From Arctopsyche grandis (lineage: Eukaryota > Arthropoda > Insecta > Trichoptera > Hydropsychidae), in the NCBI RefSeq assembly GCF_051622035.1, contig NC_135357.1:32220191-32284190 (forward strand): a DNA stretch of 64,000 bases, written 5' to 3'. The notes below the pieces were generated by a model. The model ran no database searches and had not been told where the DNA came from. It saw nothing but the letters and a program-made list of their open reading frames with translations. Position 1 is the first letter of the stretch, and each line of letters opens with the position of its first letter. The position numbers were made by a program, and so were the translations under genes. Shown piece after piece: positions 33,330 through 44,199 of the stretch.

Positions 33330-34400
33330 TAGTCAATTCATTGTATAATTTAAATAGTGTCAATTTAAGTAAATTCTAATTACAAGTTTGTATACAAAAA
33401 TATATACAATGACAACAGAAGAGACTAATGCTTTAAACAAAAGTGGTCATGGGCTCAAATACCACTGGTTTCTGCTGGCCAGACCTTGGATTTGTGACTC
33501 CGGGTCGATCGTTTCCTATCAGAGTTTGCCAATTTATCTGATTTTCATTAAAACGTTTCCAACAAATTGGCGTCCTTACTCATTTTCTTACAAATCTCGA
33601 GTTTTCAGCAAACTCGGATTTCGCTGAATTGTATATAATGCTGCTCTTATACAAATTTAACCATAAATGTATCTGTGGATGTTAATTAATATGTATTTAC
33701 TTTCTATAATAATACTTGTATCAAATGTACAATGTTTTTGGGGTTACATATAAGACCTTCCTGGTATATATAAAAAAATCTGGGTCTGGCCAGGTCCATT
33801 TATCTGATTTTCATTGAAAGGGCTCCCATTTTCTCGCACAAATTGGCAACCTTACCCATTTTCTCGCACATCTTTAGTTTTCGACAATCTCTAATTTCGC
33901 TTAAATGCTGCAAATATACAAGTAGTCAATTCATTGTATAATTTCAGTAGTGTCAGTTTAAGTAAATTATAATTACAATTTTGTATACAAAAATATATAC
34001 AATGATAGCAGAAGAGACTAATGCTTTGAAGAAAGTGGTCACGGGTTCAAATCCCATTGGTTTCTGCTGGTCAGACCTTGGATTTGTGACTCGAGGTCTG
34101 GCCAAGTCCATTTATCTGATTTTCATTGAAAGGGTTTCTACAAATTGGCAACCTTACCCATTTTCTCGCACATCTTGATTTTTCAACAATCCCTAATTTC
34201 GCTGAAATGTATAAAATGCTGCAAATTTACAAATTTGATCATATACCTATATGTACATATGTCTCTGTGGATATTAATTGATATGTATTAACTTTGTATA
34301 ATACTAATAATATTAGTATCAAATGTACAATGATTTTGGACAGGAAGGCGCACTTGGGTTTACCTGTTAGGCCTTCCTGGTATAAATTAAAATATAAATA
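33330..34400 (+). mobile_element. Tandemly duplicated SINE (variant B) with class-1 tail
   Basis: Two direct copies, starting agtagtcaattcattgtata at about 33330 and 33921 (period about 591). Each carries the B-type head (gtggtcacgggttcaaatcc in the second) and the body. The second copy ends in hairpin arms at 34340-34348 and 34372-34380 with one mismatched pair. The unique flank before the head is duplicated too, so this is a local tandem duplication and not two insertions. Confidence 0.75.
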
Positions 34401-34469
34401 TATATTATAAAAATATATAATATATCTTAATTTTCAAATTTATCTACCTATGTATATATTTTCCATTTC

Positions 34470-34765
34470 AGTGAGCGCAGATTAACAGAGTTAATTTTAA
34501 CCTTTTTGTTTGGTAGCCTGCACTCATCATTATTTTAATAATTGAATGCTGTATAAGTATTTTATTTTTAGGGCTTGTTCTTATATATTGGTGCTGGCTG
34601 TGGATGTAAGACATTTCCTACTATGTATTCTGTTCATTTGATTTTTTTTCTTATGTATATTTTTCTGCTTTATCTTTTTTTATTCTGTATGTATTTTTAT
34701 TATTTACTTATGTAGAACATTGTGGCGCATTAGTGTCCAAAATCGAAAATTATAAATAAATAAAT
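34470..34765 (+). mobile_element. L1b LINE 3' UTR copy, truncated
   Basis: Matches 30927-31384 (gtgagcgcagatta, then cctgcactcatcatta, then ggctgtggatgtaagacatt). It ends with a damaged class-2 hairpin (one arm lost) and an aaataaataaat tail. Confidence 0.75.
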
Positions 34766-34769
34766 ATAC

Positions 34770-36215
34770 ATACATATAACAAAAATGCATACATATAAAA
34801 AAAACATCTGTTATTGTCATTTGTCAATTTTATCTTAAAACTCTCTTAAGAATTTCGATGAAATTGTATGAAACTACTCATTCGATTTAGAAAAATTATC
34901 AGATTCAAATTGTAACGTTACATTTAAAAATCCTTACGTTTATGCTTATTTGCTATTTCAGACATAATCAGTCAATAGTTCAAAATTAGTAAACTTTTCA
35001 TTGATATAATTCGAAAAAATAAAAAAAAAAAACATTTACCCAGCAGAAATACACGAAGAGGTTTCAAATGTCATATGTTTGTCAAACATAGCTTTAATTG
35101 GATTTGATTTGGTGTTTTTTATTATTTGACTAATCGATTTTCGAGTTGCATCTTCAAACAATGCAAAAGCGACGTTTTAATGCTTTTAAATTTGTCCATT
35201 TATCAAAAATCGAAAGTAAAAAAGTCACATTCGAAGCACTTGAAGATTCGCAAACGACGACACTCGAAATTTTTTCGCATCAGTATTGTGTTTACTAGAT
35301 ATTATTATGTTTGTCGAGTGTCAAATGCGTTTATTTATTTTTTCGTTATTCACGGTCGACAACTTTCGAGAAGAATTAGTCTAAAAATTGACGAAAAACG
35401 AACGTTGTCGTCGGTCGAAGAATTATTGTAAAAAGGTATAAACAAAACAATGCGAAAATACCATAGCGATAAGTGCATGCTTTAAACGCTTTTACTTTTT
35501 GTCGTTTTTAATGACAAATTTTATAGGCGCTTTCGGGAATTATGCAAATTTAATCGCTGCGCAAAATTTTTCAAATAATAAACGATCATTGACATCTATT
35601 GGCCAATTAAAAAAAGTATGTCGACAATTGTCATAAATTTCATTTACAGATGACACTTTGTTTTATTTGAAATTCAAAAGCTCGAATGCATGAATGAATC
35701 ATTTTCTTTTGTTTCTTATTTCATTTTTATTACAATTTGAAGTTGTAATTTATATACGGCTTATTAAAATGACTCTTCAAGTTTCCACGAACGATGAATA
35801 ACAATAATTTTATTCAAAAGTACAGCTTGGATCCGACATATACATATTATACACATATTAATATATAATACAAATAAAATATACGTATATGTAAGTATGT
35901 ATATTAAGGTTTAGAACAAAATAAAAAAACATACATAATAATAAAAACTTTTACCTAAATTTTAACAGAACGGTATTGAATCGAAAATTACGACTACTAA
36001 ATATGTATGTATGTATTGATATTATTACAAAATTTTCATTGTCAAATTTACTTTTCCCATTATTATATTTATATGATAAAAAAGCAACTTTGTTGTTTCG
36101 TATAATACTTATGTTTTTTTAATTGAAAGTTTAGTAAAGTGATGAATACTCTTTTGTAATACATCTGCAAGTACATAAGTATGTAGGTATCTGTGTAGAT
36201 AATATTTTATTTTAT
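34770..36215. other. No gene recognised
   Basis: AT-rich sequence with short open frames only. No repeat family or splice pattern could be supported. Confidence 0.4.
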
Positions 36216-36400
36216 TTTATTTCAATCTAACATGTACACTCGCCTTTAGAGATCGCTCCAAAGCGACAAATATGTTAATACAGTTAAATTATTAATATAG
36301 TTAATTTATTTTGTTCCTTTTCTGTTATATTTATGACCATTGTGGCGCATTAGGAATTCTTGTAATGCCACAATGGTCCAAGCTTTAAATAAATATACAC
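36215..36400. mobile_element. Class-3 tail (minus) beside a class-2 hairpin tail (plus)
   Basis: 36215-36272 is a minus-strand tail with one arm of the class-3 hairpin (gtacactcg) and the inner agatcgctccaaagcgac, preceded by a TTTTA repeat. 36337-36376 is a plus-strand class-2 hairpin with perfect arms CCATTGTGG and CCACAATGG and a different loop (cgcattaggaattcttgtaa). Confidence 0.7.
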
Positions 36401-36479
36401 ATGTAGATACAATACAATAATACAATTAATACACGCATTTTAAGAGAGATTGGAAAGGACATGCCTATTTACAGGAACC

Positions 36480-36535
36480 GGAAATAGCGATAAACGTTTT
36501 CTAGCGATAAACGTTTTCTAGCGATAAACGGGCAT
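36480..36535. repeat. 20-bp tandem repeat
   Basis: tagcgataaacgttttc units, about two and a half copies. Confidence 0.85.
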
Positions 36536-36769
36536 GAACTTATGCAATCAATTAATATTGTATTGAAAAGTAAGAGCTATTTTCACAATTGTTTTATTTT
36601 TAAGAATATGACAAAGAAAAATATCTATTGTACCATTATAATAAAATATGGAGTTTTAAATAACTTTTTCATATTAACTGCCTTGTAACTTTTTTTTAAA
36701 CGGAATACATACATATGTGCAAGACATTCTGATAGTACATATGTACATACATATGTACATATGTGTAAG

Positions 36770-37027
36770 ATAGGCTGCAGGTGCAAGACATTCCCTTATT
36801 TGTATTTTTACTTATTTTAATTTTAATTGTTACTTTAAAGTTTGTTTATGATTGTGTTAAATGCTGTATTATTTTTACTTTTCTTTTTTTTTTTTAATTT
36901 TTTGTACCATAATTTTTTGTTAATTTTTTTTTGTTTTCTCCCTCTCTTATTTTAATACTTTATTATGTAGGCTATTATGGTGCATTAGTGCCACAATGGT
37001 CAAAAATGATAAATAAATAAATAAATA
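36770..37027 (+). mobile_element. L1b LINE 3' UTR copy, truncated
   Basis: aggctgcaggtgcaagacat onward matches 31090-31384. The class-2 hairpin has a shortened loop (arms 36972-36980 and 36991-36999, one mismatch and one wobble). Confidence 0.75.
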
Positions 37028-37059
37028 TATGTACGTAGGTGACAAGGTGGTGATTAATT

Positions 37060-37225
37060 CGAGAGAGCAAAAATATTGAAATGGCAATGGGTGGGTCATG
37101 AAGCTAGAAAAATGGACGACAGAAGTGCTCGAATGGTACCGCAGATAATATACCCGAAATAATGAAACGAAGGCTGCAAGGAAGATGGGTGGATGAAATA
37201 AGAAAAAAATGTGTGAAAAAAAATG
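37060..37225 (+). mobile_element. RTE LINE 3' fragment
   Basis: Broken frames read KWQWVGH and RLQGRWVDEIRKKC, matching the C-terminal region of the RTE copy at 2529-4312. Confidence 0.75.
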
Positions 37226-37249
37226 TGAAATTAGAAAAAAATAAGATGG

Positions 37250-38008
37250 ATAACGGCGAAAACACACTGAGCGGTACGGGACGTCACGTCTTTTGGTTCA
37301 CCGCTGTGACGGTTTCACAGTGGGGGTTCCCCAAACCAAATTTGGATGCAGTTCTACGTGCAGAGTGCATATGTTTGGAAGCTCGCACGTGTATGCAACC
37401 GACAAGTTTATCCTACATTTCTTAAAATATGGGATTCACCGTTATTTAATTTTTATTTTATTTATTTTATTTTACACAGATATATACCAGGAAGGCTTGA
37501 CAGGAAGGCTCCAATATGCCTACCTGGACAATTAAATACAAACAATGCAGCATTTTATTATTACATAAATCACTGTATTTTCAGAAGCTGAAGAACACGA
37601 AATAACAATTAATTAATTACAGAATTAATCCATTTAGACATCTATGAATTTAGATTTTTGTACATAATTTTTACAAATTATACACACAATAAATACAGAA
37701 GATTTGTGACAACAGGAAAGATGATTTTTTGCCAATTTTGAGGATCCGTTTCAACAATGATCAGATACAATTGGCAAACTCTCATAAGAAACGATCGATT
37801 TGGAGTTATAAATACCCTAAATCTAACCAGCAGTACGGCGGATCGAACACATTGATCATTTAGTGCTAAACATACTTGCTACCATTAAGCCATATTGCTG
37901 GCTAATGGCTAAATATGGCTAAATCGATCCTTGTCAAGCAAGGATAAACAAAAGGATAAAATATCATCGAAAACACTCCAGGGGGTGATTTTTGGGACTA
38001 TGTACCAT
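37250..38008. repeat. Interspersed repeat E, split by a SINE
   Basis: 37250-37440 and 37915-38008 match, in reverse, the repeat at 62573-62920 (cacactgag, ggggttccccaaacc, cacgtgtatgca, gggattcacc, then gtcaagcaaggataaa and gaaaacactcca). The gap is filled by the SINE at 37445-37910. Confidence 0.65.
37445..37910 (-). mobile_element. SINE with class-1 hairpin (minus strand)
   Basis: Tail arms lie at 37487-37495 and 37519-37527 with one mismatch. The body and a C-type head follow (minus strand: gccagcaatatggcttaatgg). The B box is degraded. Confidence 0.8.
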
Positions 38009-38813
38009 GTTTAGTTACAATTCACAATGCTTATTAACATTGAATTTCATTATTGGATGAAGGCCTCTCCAGCATGTTTCCATTCGACTCTATTTAGCAC
38101 AAAATTTAAAGCGAAGCACACCACGCACCACTGAGTGGTGCGTGGTGTGTTTTTTTTTAATATACTTTTAATACAAGCGAAAAAAACGCAGCACCCCTAG
38201 CCCATATACATGATACGGGTCTACGTGACCAGAATGTTAAATTACAGAAAACGCAAATATCGGAAGGCAAAGATCAAAAATCGAAAGATCTTAAGTCGAA
38301 AGATCAAAAAAAAAAAAACGGTGCATGGTAAACGGTACATACTCAATTAATTTGCGCGAGCAGGATACAACAGGAACAAGAGGAACAGGCTTTTCCTCCC
38401 GTATTAATGTGCGCGCGCAGAATACGGGAGGAAAAGCCTGTTCCTCTTGTTCCTGTTGTACCCTGCTCGCGCAAATTAAGTGAGTATGTACCGTTTACCA
38501 TGCACCCTTTTTTTTTGATCTTTCGACTTAAGATCTTTCGATTTTCGATCTTTGCCTTCCGATATTTTTGTTTTCTGTAATTTAACATTCTGGTCACGTA
38601 GACCCGTATCATGTATATGGGCTAGGGGTGCTGCGTTTTTTTCGCTTGTATTAAAAGTATATTAAAAAAAAACACACCACGCACCACTCAGTGGTGCGTG
38701 GTGTGCTTCGCTTTAAATTTTGTGCTAAATAGAGTCGAATGGAAACATGCTGGAGAGGCCTTCATCCAATAATGAAATTCAATGTTAATAAGCATTGTGA
38801 ATTGTAACTAAAC
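38009..38813. repeat. 805-bp near-perfect palindrome
   Basis: The left arm from gtttagttacaattcac mirrors the right arm ending gtgaattgtaactaaac. Arms are about 400 nt, with a spacer of about 15 nt (38406-38420) that itself contains tgcgcgcgca. The arms differ by a few substitutions and indels. Examples are cgcaaatatcgg against caaaaatatcgg, and ggatacaacagg against gggtacaacagg. Each arm contains an RTE 3'-end piece, a smaller perfect hairpin cacaccacgcaccact with a one-base loop (38119-38151 and its mirror), and the block shared with 19125-19235. There is no coding capacity. Confidence 0.9.
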
Positions 38814-38819
38814 CTTACA

Positions 38820-39615
38820 TTTATGATATTGTAGCGTGAACGTGTAGAGGGATTTCCGAGCTCGGAATGAAATATGCATCTAGTGTGGTAGAGGTAGTTT
38901 ATTGATCTTGATCCATCAGCCTGCCAGCTCCGAATGAAGCACGGACCAAAACCGTCTAATGTTTACACCCATCGGTTACTATTCACACAGATAGATCATT
39001 GGTCGATGGGTCGCGGGTCCTGATTGGTTGTTGTATGCGGCTCGTTTATACGCTGAGGCCCTTTTGGCGCGAGATCAGGCGATTGGTGATGGTAAACCAT
39101 CGGCCCTTGAGCACCAATCACCTAATCTGAACGTTACAGTATTCTAGCACACGTACAATTATATGTACATCCAGTGCAGGTTGATTACGATAAATTATGC
39201 AGTAAAAATGCAATATATATTTTAATTCTACGTAGTGAAGTGACATCACACTTTTGTGTGATGAAGCTTCTCGAATGAAGCTCGCTGACGTTACATCAGC
39301 TCTGAAAACTCACCCAATCATCATTCGATTGGAGTTTTCTTAGAATTTGGGATATTACATACACTTTTCCTGGTAAAAGTGTCGAATAACCCGACCGCAA
39401 AGTACACAATAACTACAATATTATATGTACTTAACCGCTCGGGATCACGTGGACCGGTTCTCCTGCGGGGCCCTTTCGTTGGGATCTCACAAAAAGGGGA
39501 CCCGGCCGAAAGTAACGCTTTGTAATATTTCAAGTAATAAATAAGTATGCGGCCGGGACGTTTAATTTCGCCAAACGGCCATCATTGATTTATCATTGTG
39601 AGCTACGGGTGTAAC
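38820..39615. other. GC-richer block, possibly a solo LTR
   Basis: The block opens near tgtagcgtgaacgtgtagag and closes near gagctacgggtgtaaca. It has regulatory-looking GC-rich DNA and an inverted aatcatcattcgatt stretch. TG...CA ends are possible, but no matching flanking duplication was seen. No gene. Confidence 0.25.
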
Positions 39616-39757
39616 ACTGCATATAAAAAATTAAAATAGCATCGTTACTTTTTACATATGAATATTATTGTAATTATATATATGTATGTATAGGATTTAA
39701 AAAAAAGCTTAATGCATTTTCCGACTAACTTTTAGTCAATACTGCTGATTTACTATA

Positions 39758-40140
39758 AGTTAGCCAGCAGCATAGCTCGGTTGTTAAGCTTCTGCCTATC
39801 ACCGAGAGGCGCCGGGTTCGATCCCATGAGCTGACCTCGATTGAAAAGAATTTTTCTGAGTATATATGTAGTGCTGCTGGTCAGACTTGGATATATGTGC
39901 TCCAGGTCGATCTTTTCCTACCAGAGTTTGCCAATTTTTCTGATTTCATTGTTGAAACGGTGCCCGATTGAAATTGGCTAAAAAACATCCTACCTACTAT
40001 GTCACCACAATTTGAGCATGATTAATGTACAATTCATAGATGTCTCGTTAATTTGCGAGTTTTCAGTGTCTTGTGATGCAACGACTTGTGTAATAAAAAT
40101 GCTGCATTGTTTGTAATTGGCCAGGAAAGCCAGGAATATG
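39758..40140 (+). mobile_element. tRNA-derived SINE, variant A
   Basis: The head has A box tagctcggttg and B box gggttcgatccc, then the full body to ataaaaatgctgcattgttt and the left hairpin arm ccaggaa. It is truncated within the tail. Confidence 0.85.
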
Positions 40141-40319
40141 TAATTAAATTAACTCTTTTATTAAACTCCTGGCAACGTATGATCCACTTTTAGAATCATT
40201 GATAGCCAAACATAAAGCAGGTTCTGTGATTTTTTGAGCGCGAAAATACAAAATGCAGAAGAACAGATTTTCTACGTAAAAATAATGTATTATTATTTTA
40301 AAAAGTTATTGTGCTGTAA

Positions 40320-40655
40320 GGAAATAATATGTGTAGGGGGGGGGGGGGGGGGTGCTGGACAGACTTGCATTCATGGCTGTTACGACCTATTTCCCCCTCC
40401 ATTAAGTGTAATGCTCTATAAGGTGCAATGCTCACGCATAGTCAGACAGACACGTGTAAGTAGTCACTCAACACAACAGTCGTCGGCACGCACCTTATAG
40501 AGCAACAAAGAAAATTGTACTTTTAAATTACAAATAAATGTAAGACTAAGAGAGGAGCAAGCATTTCATTTCATCATTCTGGATCCCGAATACCAGGTGC
40601 CTTAAAATATTTTGCAGGGGGGCGCCTGGAATTCACGTTACGCCACTGTGTATAT
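40320..40655. other. G-rich tract and possible hAT-like end
   Basis: A run of about 20 G at 40332-40352, an inverted pair tgctctataaggtgc and gcaccttatagagca (40410-40504), and a hAT-type end cgttacgccactg at 40638-40650. No left end was found. Confidence 0.35.
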
Positions 40656-40868
40656 TTTATTTTATTTTATTTTATTGTTACAAATCAATATAAACTCGCC
40701 ATTACAGATTTGCTCCAATGCGACGGGTGTACGTTAACGAAATACAGAATACATAAACAATCAGAAATACAGCAATACATACATATACAATCATAATATA
40801 TAGCATATAACAATTAATCAGAAATAATAATCATAGAGACATCTATCGATTATTTTTTTTTGTATACA

Positions 40869-40930
<62 letters not shown>

Positions 40931-41220
40931 AATACGAAATTATAGAGATGTCTATAGAGACATCTATAGATTTCAGATTACTGTGTATAATTATTACAAA
41001 TTATACACAGGCAGATTTTGTGACAACAGGATTAGATCTAATACCAATTTTCAGGAACCGTTTCAGCAATGATCAGATAAAATTGGCAAACTCTGATAGA
41101 GAAATGATCGATTTTGAGTCACAAAACCCCCAAATCTAACCAGCAGTGGCGAGGACTCGAACCTTTGACCTCAGTGGTGCTAAATATATACGCTATCACT
41201 AAGCCAAACTGCTGGCTTAG
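40655..41220 (-). mobile_element. SINE with class-3 tail (minus strand)
   Basis: The same body as the other SINEs (plus strand: ggaaccgtttcagcaatgat, ccagcagtggc) with a C-type head. Its 3' end carries the class-3 hairpin (about 40690-40731, left arm mutated) followed by a TAAAA repeat (40655-40680, read as TTTTA). A (TA)n run (40874-40927) lies in the body. Confidence 0.75.
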
Positions 41221-41229
41221 TGGTATATA

Positions 41230-42285
41230 CCCTCTTGAAAAGCGAAGTTCTACGTCAAAAAGATAAATCATGTAAATAATGATCGTTGGATTATAAATTT
41301 ATGCAATCAGAAGTGAAAACGACATTGGAAGAGACACAGGAAGTCGTTTAAAGGAAGTTGACTCTCACGCGTTGATTGACGCCATTTTGTAGCCGTGTGT
41401 AATCCATATAAGTGTTTATAATATAATATATGTGCATATGCATTGAGAAAGTATCAATTTTCTTGCGTTTTATTGAAAGCTGTAAATAATATTGTATATA
41501 TGACAATATTGAATATAATATATTGATGGTTACGGAGATCGTTAAGGAGTTGTCGTCGTCATGCGATATTTGACCAAAAATGTCGTTTTCAGTTTGCTAA
41601 AAAGGTTGAAGTTTCAATCTCAATTTAATCAGTGTTTGAGATCATGTTTCCTGGTGCTTAAAAATCTCTCAGGATATTTTTATTGGAAGCTGACGCAAAA
41701 TTATGTTCAAATCTTGATTGATTTATGTATAACGAAGCTTGTATAAAATCGATGTTCATGTTAAGCTACACATGTGTAAATAAATCATTGATTTGTTTGC
41801 ATTTAAAAATGTGCTTTTTTTTGGTAATTTTCGCCATTGAGGAAAAACCCTAATGTATTTTTAACTTATGGCGGATTGAATTTGACAATACAAATATTAT
41901 TGATTGAAAATGATTTTTTATGCAAAACACTTCGTAGTTGAATTTGCAATTCGATGAAAAATGTCGCGTTATTTCCTTGGAAAGTTTGCAAAGCTTTTTA
42001 TTGAGGATATTTCTGCGAATAATTACTACGTTTAATTCAGTGTATGATATTTATATTTTTTTCATGGAATATTTAAAAAAAATGATCTATGTAACTACAA
42101 ATTTGCGTATTATATCCATCATACGTTGAACTTTTAAAAGTTTCCTATTTATTTATTCATTAATTATTACTAAAGAAAGGTGGCTTGGCCGGTGAACCCA
42201 ATTTATATTTACCCAAGATGACGTTATCGGGTTGCCCCTTTTGACTTTTAAATATCATTATATATATTAATGATAAAAATATAAT
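41230..42285. other. No gene recognised
   Basis: AT-rich sequence. No supported feature. Confidence 0.4.
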
Positions 42286-42289
42286 TACT

Positions 42290-42440
42290 AAATTATTTCA
42301 CGATACGTCTTATAATTATTTTAATAGCTATTGATCTACTGATCATTTTCTATTATACAAACTTTTTGTTTTTGTTAGTAATTATAGAATTATATTATTT
42401 TAATGTTTATAGGAAAAATAACTCAAAAACCTATTTACAA
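42290..42440 (-). mobile_element. Jockey-like LINE 3' UTR fragment
   Basis: The minus-strand 3' UTR block (taatagctattgatctactg, gatcattttctatta) is diverged from the other copies. Confidence 0.65.
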
Positions 42441-42479
42441 TTCTAATCAAGTTGCCTCTGAGCGACATCTATGGTATTG

Positions 42480-42745
42480 AACTTGTGCATATGTAAATTT
42501 ATATTATGAATTTTTAAACCATATTCAAATAATGGTGACAAGTAGTAGGTAGGATGGTTTTGCCAATTTGATGAGGAACCGTTTCAACAATGCAATCAGA
42601 TAAATTCACAAATTATGATTTGGAGTCACAAATATCTAAGTCTGACCAGCAGCACTACAGATTATACTCGGAATAAATTTTTCTCAATCGAAATCAACCC
42701 AATCGATCGAAGCCGGCAGCCTCTCTAATGCTACTGGCTAATTAT
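42480..42745 (-). mobile_element. SINE body and degraded head (minus strand)
   Basis: gtgacaagtagtaggtagga through ctgaccagcagcactacag, ending aatgctactggctaat. The B box is lost. Confidence 0.75.
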
Positions 42746-42934
42746 GCACGTGGAAAACATTTTATTACTTATTTTTCAATTTATTTTACTTTCTATTTAA
42801 AACGACCCATAGTTTTGTCGATTTATTGTGTATACTATGACTGCTTTCGATGAAAGAAAAAAATCTTGTTCAAATAATCAATTTCTGATTTTGTTTAGTT
42901 TGAATTGAGATCGAATCATTATTTATCCATGATC

Positions 42935-43190
42935 AGCATCATTTACAACCATTAACCATCTATTGTATGAATGAAAGCCTCTCCAACACTCTTCCATTCG
43001 TCTCTGTTTTGCACAACTCTCATTCATCTCACCAGTGACCACACACATTTTTCTGATTTCATCCATTCATCTTCATTGCCGCCTTTTCTTTCACCCTTTT
43101 GTATCATTACGACACTTTTTTTTGTCCATTCTCCTAGCCACTTTTCCAACCATTGCCGATCTCCACTGTTATTACATCAACTATGTACAT
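42935..43190 (-). mobile_element. RTE LINE 3' fragment (minus strand)
   Basis: The minus strand reads the end of the RTE frame (EWKSVGEAFI-like) and finishes in tgtaaatgatgctgatc, corresponding to about 4060-4312. Confidence 0.75.
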
Positions 43191-43199
43191 ACAAATACA

Positions 43200-43335
43200 T
43201 ATAGCCAGCAGTATAGATTGGTGTTTACGTCAATTCTAACCACCGAGAGGTTGCCGGGTTCAATTCCGTGGGTTGACCTTGATTGAAAATAATTCATTCC
43301 GAGTATTATCTGTAGTGCTGCTGGCCATACATACT
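43200..43335 (+). mobile_element. SINE head, truncated
   Basis: agccagcagtatagattggt, B-box-like gggttcaattccg, then ctgctggccat. It stops near 43335. Confidence 0.75.
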
Positions 43336-43465
43336 TGTATGTGACCATGGCAGACGAGAGGGGGGGGGAGCCGGGGAAAAGTTCCAGGGCTCTGTCTACT
43401 CAGGGGGTCCCGTGTCGAAAATCATACCTGTTATATTACTTACATATATATACTTTCTTATTTAA

Positions 43466-43469
<4 letters not shown>

Positions 43470-43559
<90 letters not shown>
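43470..43559. repeat. (TA)n microsatellite
   Basis: About 44 TA units just before the Helitron-like fragment. Confidence 0.95.
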
Positions 43560-43562
<3 letters not shown>

Positions 43563-43569
43563 CATATAT

Positions 43570-43840
43570 ATATTAGATACATATATAAAACTGAATGCCT
43601 GTCTGTGTGTCTCGTATACGCTCCTAAACCACTGAACCGATTACGATGGAACTTTTAGGATTTGTTGTATGCATGTCCGAAAAGATTACTGTGAAAAAAA
43701 TCGCTCAAAAACGGGAATGAGTGTCATTGCAACGCAATAATTTCTAATGTGTTCGCTGCCTGCGTTTTTCCGACAAATGGGAACGGGAACGGGAATGCGT
43801 TATTGTGGCATTGCAACGTATGCCGGATTTAGGTAGTATT
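43570..43840 (+). mobile_element. Helitron-like fragment
   Basis: gcctgtctgtgtgtctcgta, ccactgaaccgattacgatg, then gggaacgggaacggg and gcattgcaacgtatgccgg match the element at 16075-16387. The terminal CTAG is mutated. Confidence 0.6.
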
Positions 43841-43959
43841 TAAATAAAGTAAAAATGACAATCAATATATACATACATAGGTATCTTTATAATAGTTCTG
43901 AGATTTTTCGCATATTAAAAATAAACCTAAAAGATCTTCTTTTAATTCAATTATTATTT

Positions 43960-44165
43960 CCAAGGCCCGGGATTGCACTCGGCGGCCCTATATGTGACTC
44001 CAAGTCGATCGTTTCCTACCAGAGTTTGCCAATTTATCTGATTTCATTGTTGAAACGGTTCCTCATCAAATCTGCAAAGCCATTCCATTCCAGATACTAT
44101 TTAAAAATGATTTCAGATTTATAATAATTAATTTATATATGTATGTACAAGTTTTATACCATAGA
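43960..44165 (+). mobile_element. SINE body fragment
   Basis: gtgactccaagtcgatcgtt, ccaatttatctgatttcatt and the following blocks, without a tail. Confidence 0.7.
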
Positions 44166-44199
44166 TGTCACTCAGAGGCAACCCGATAACGGTATTTTG

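Noticed and set aside
38820..39615. Solo LTR
   Set aside because: TG and CA ends can be chosen, but no flanking duplication or second copy was found.
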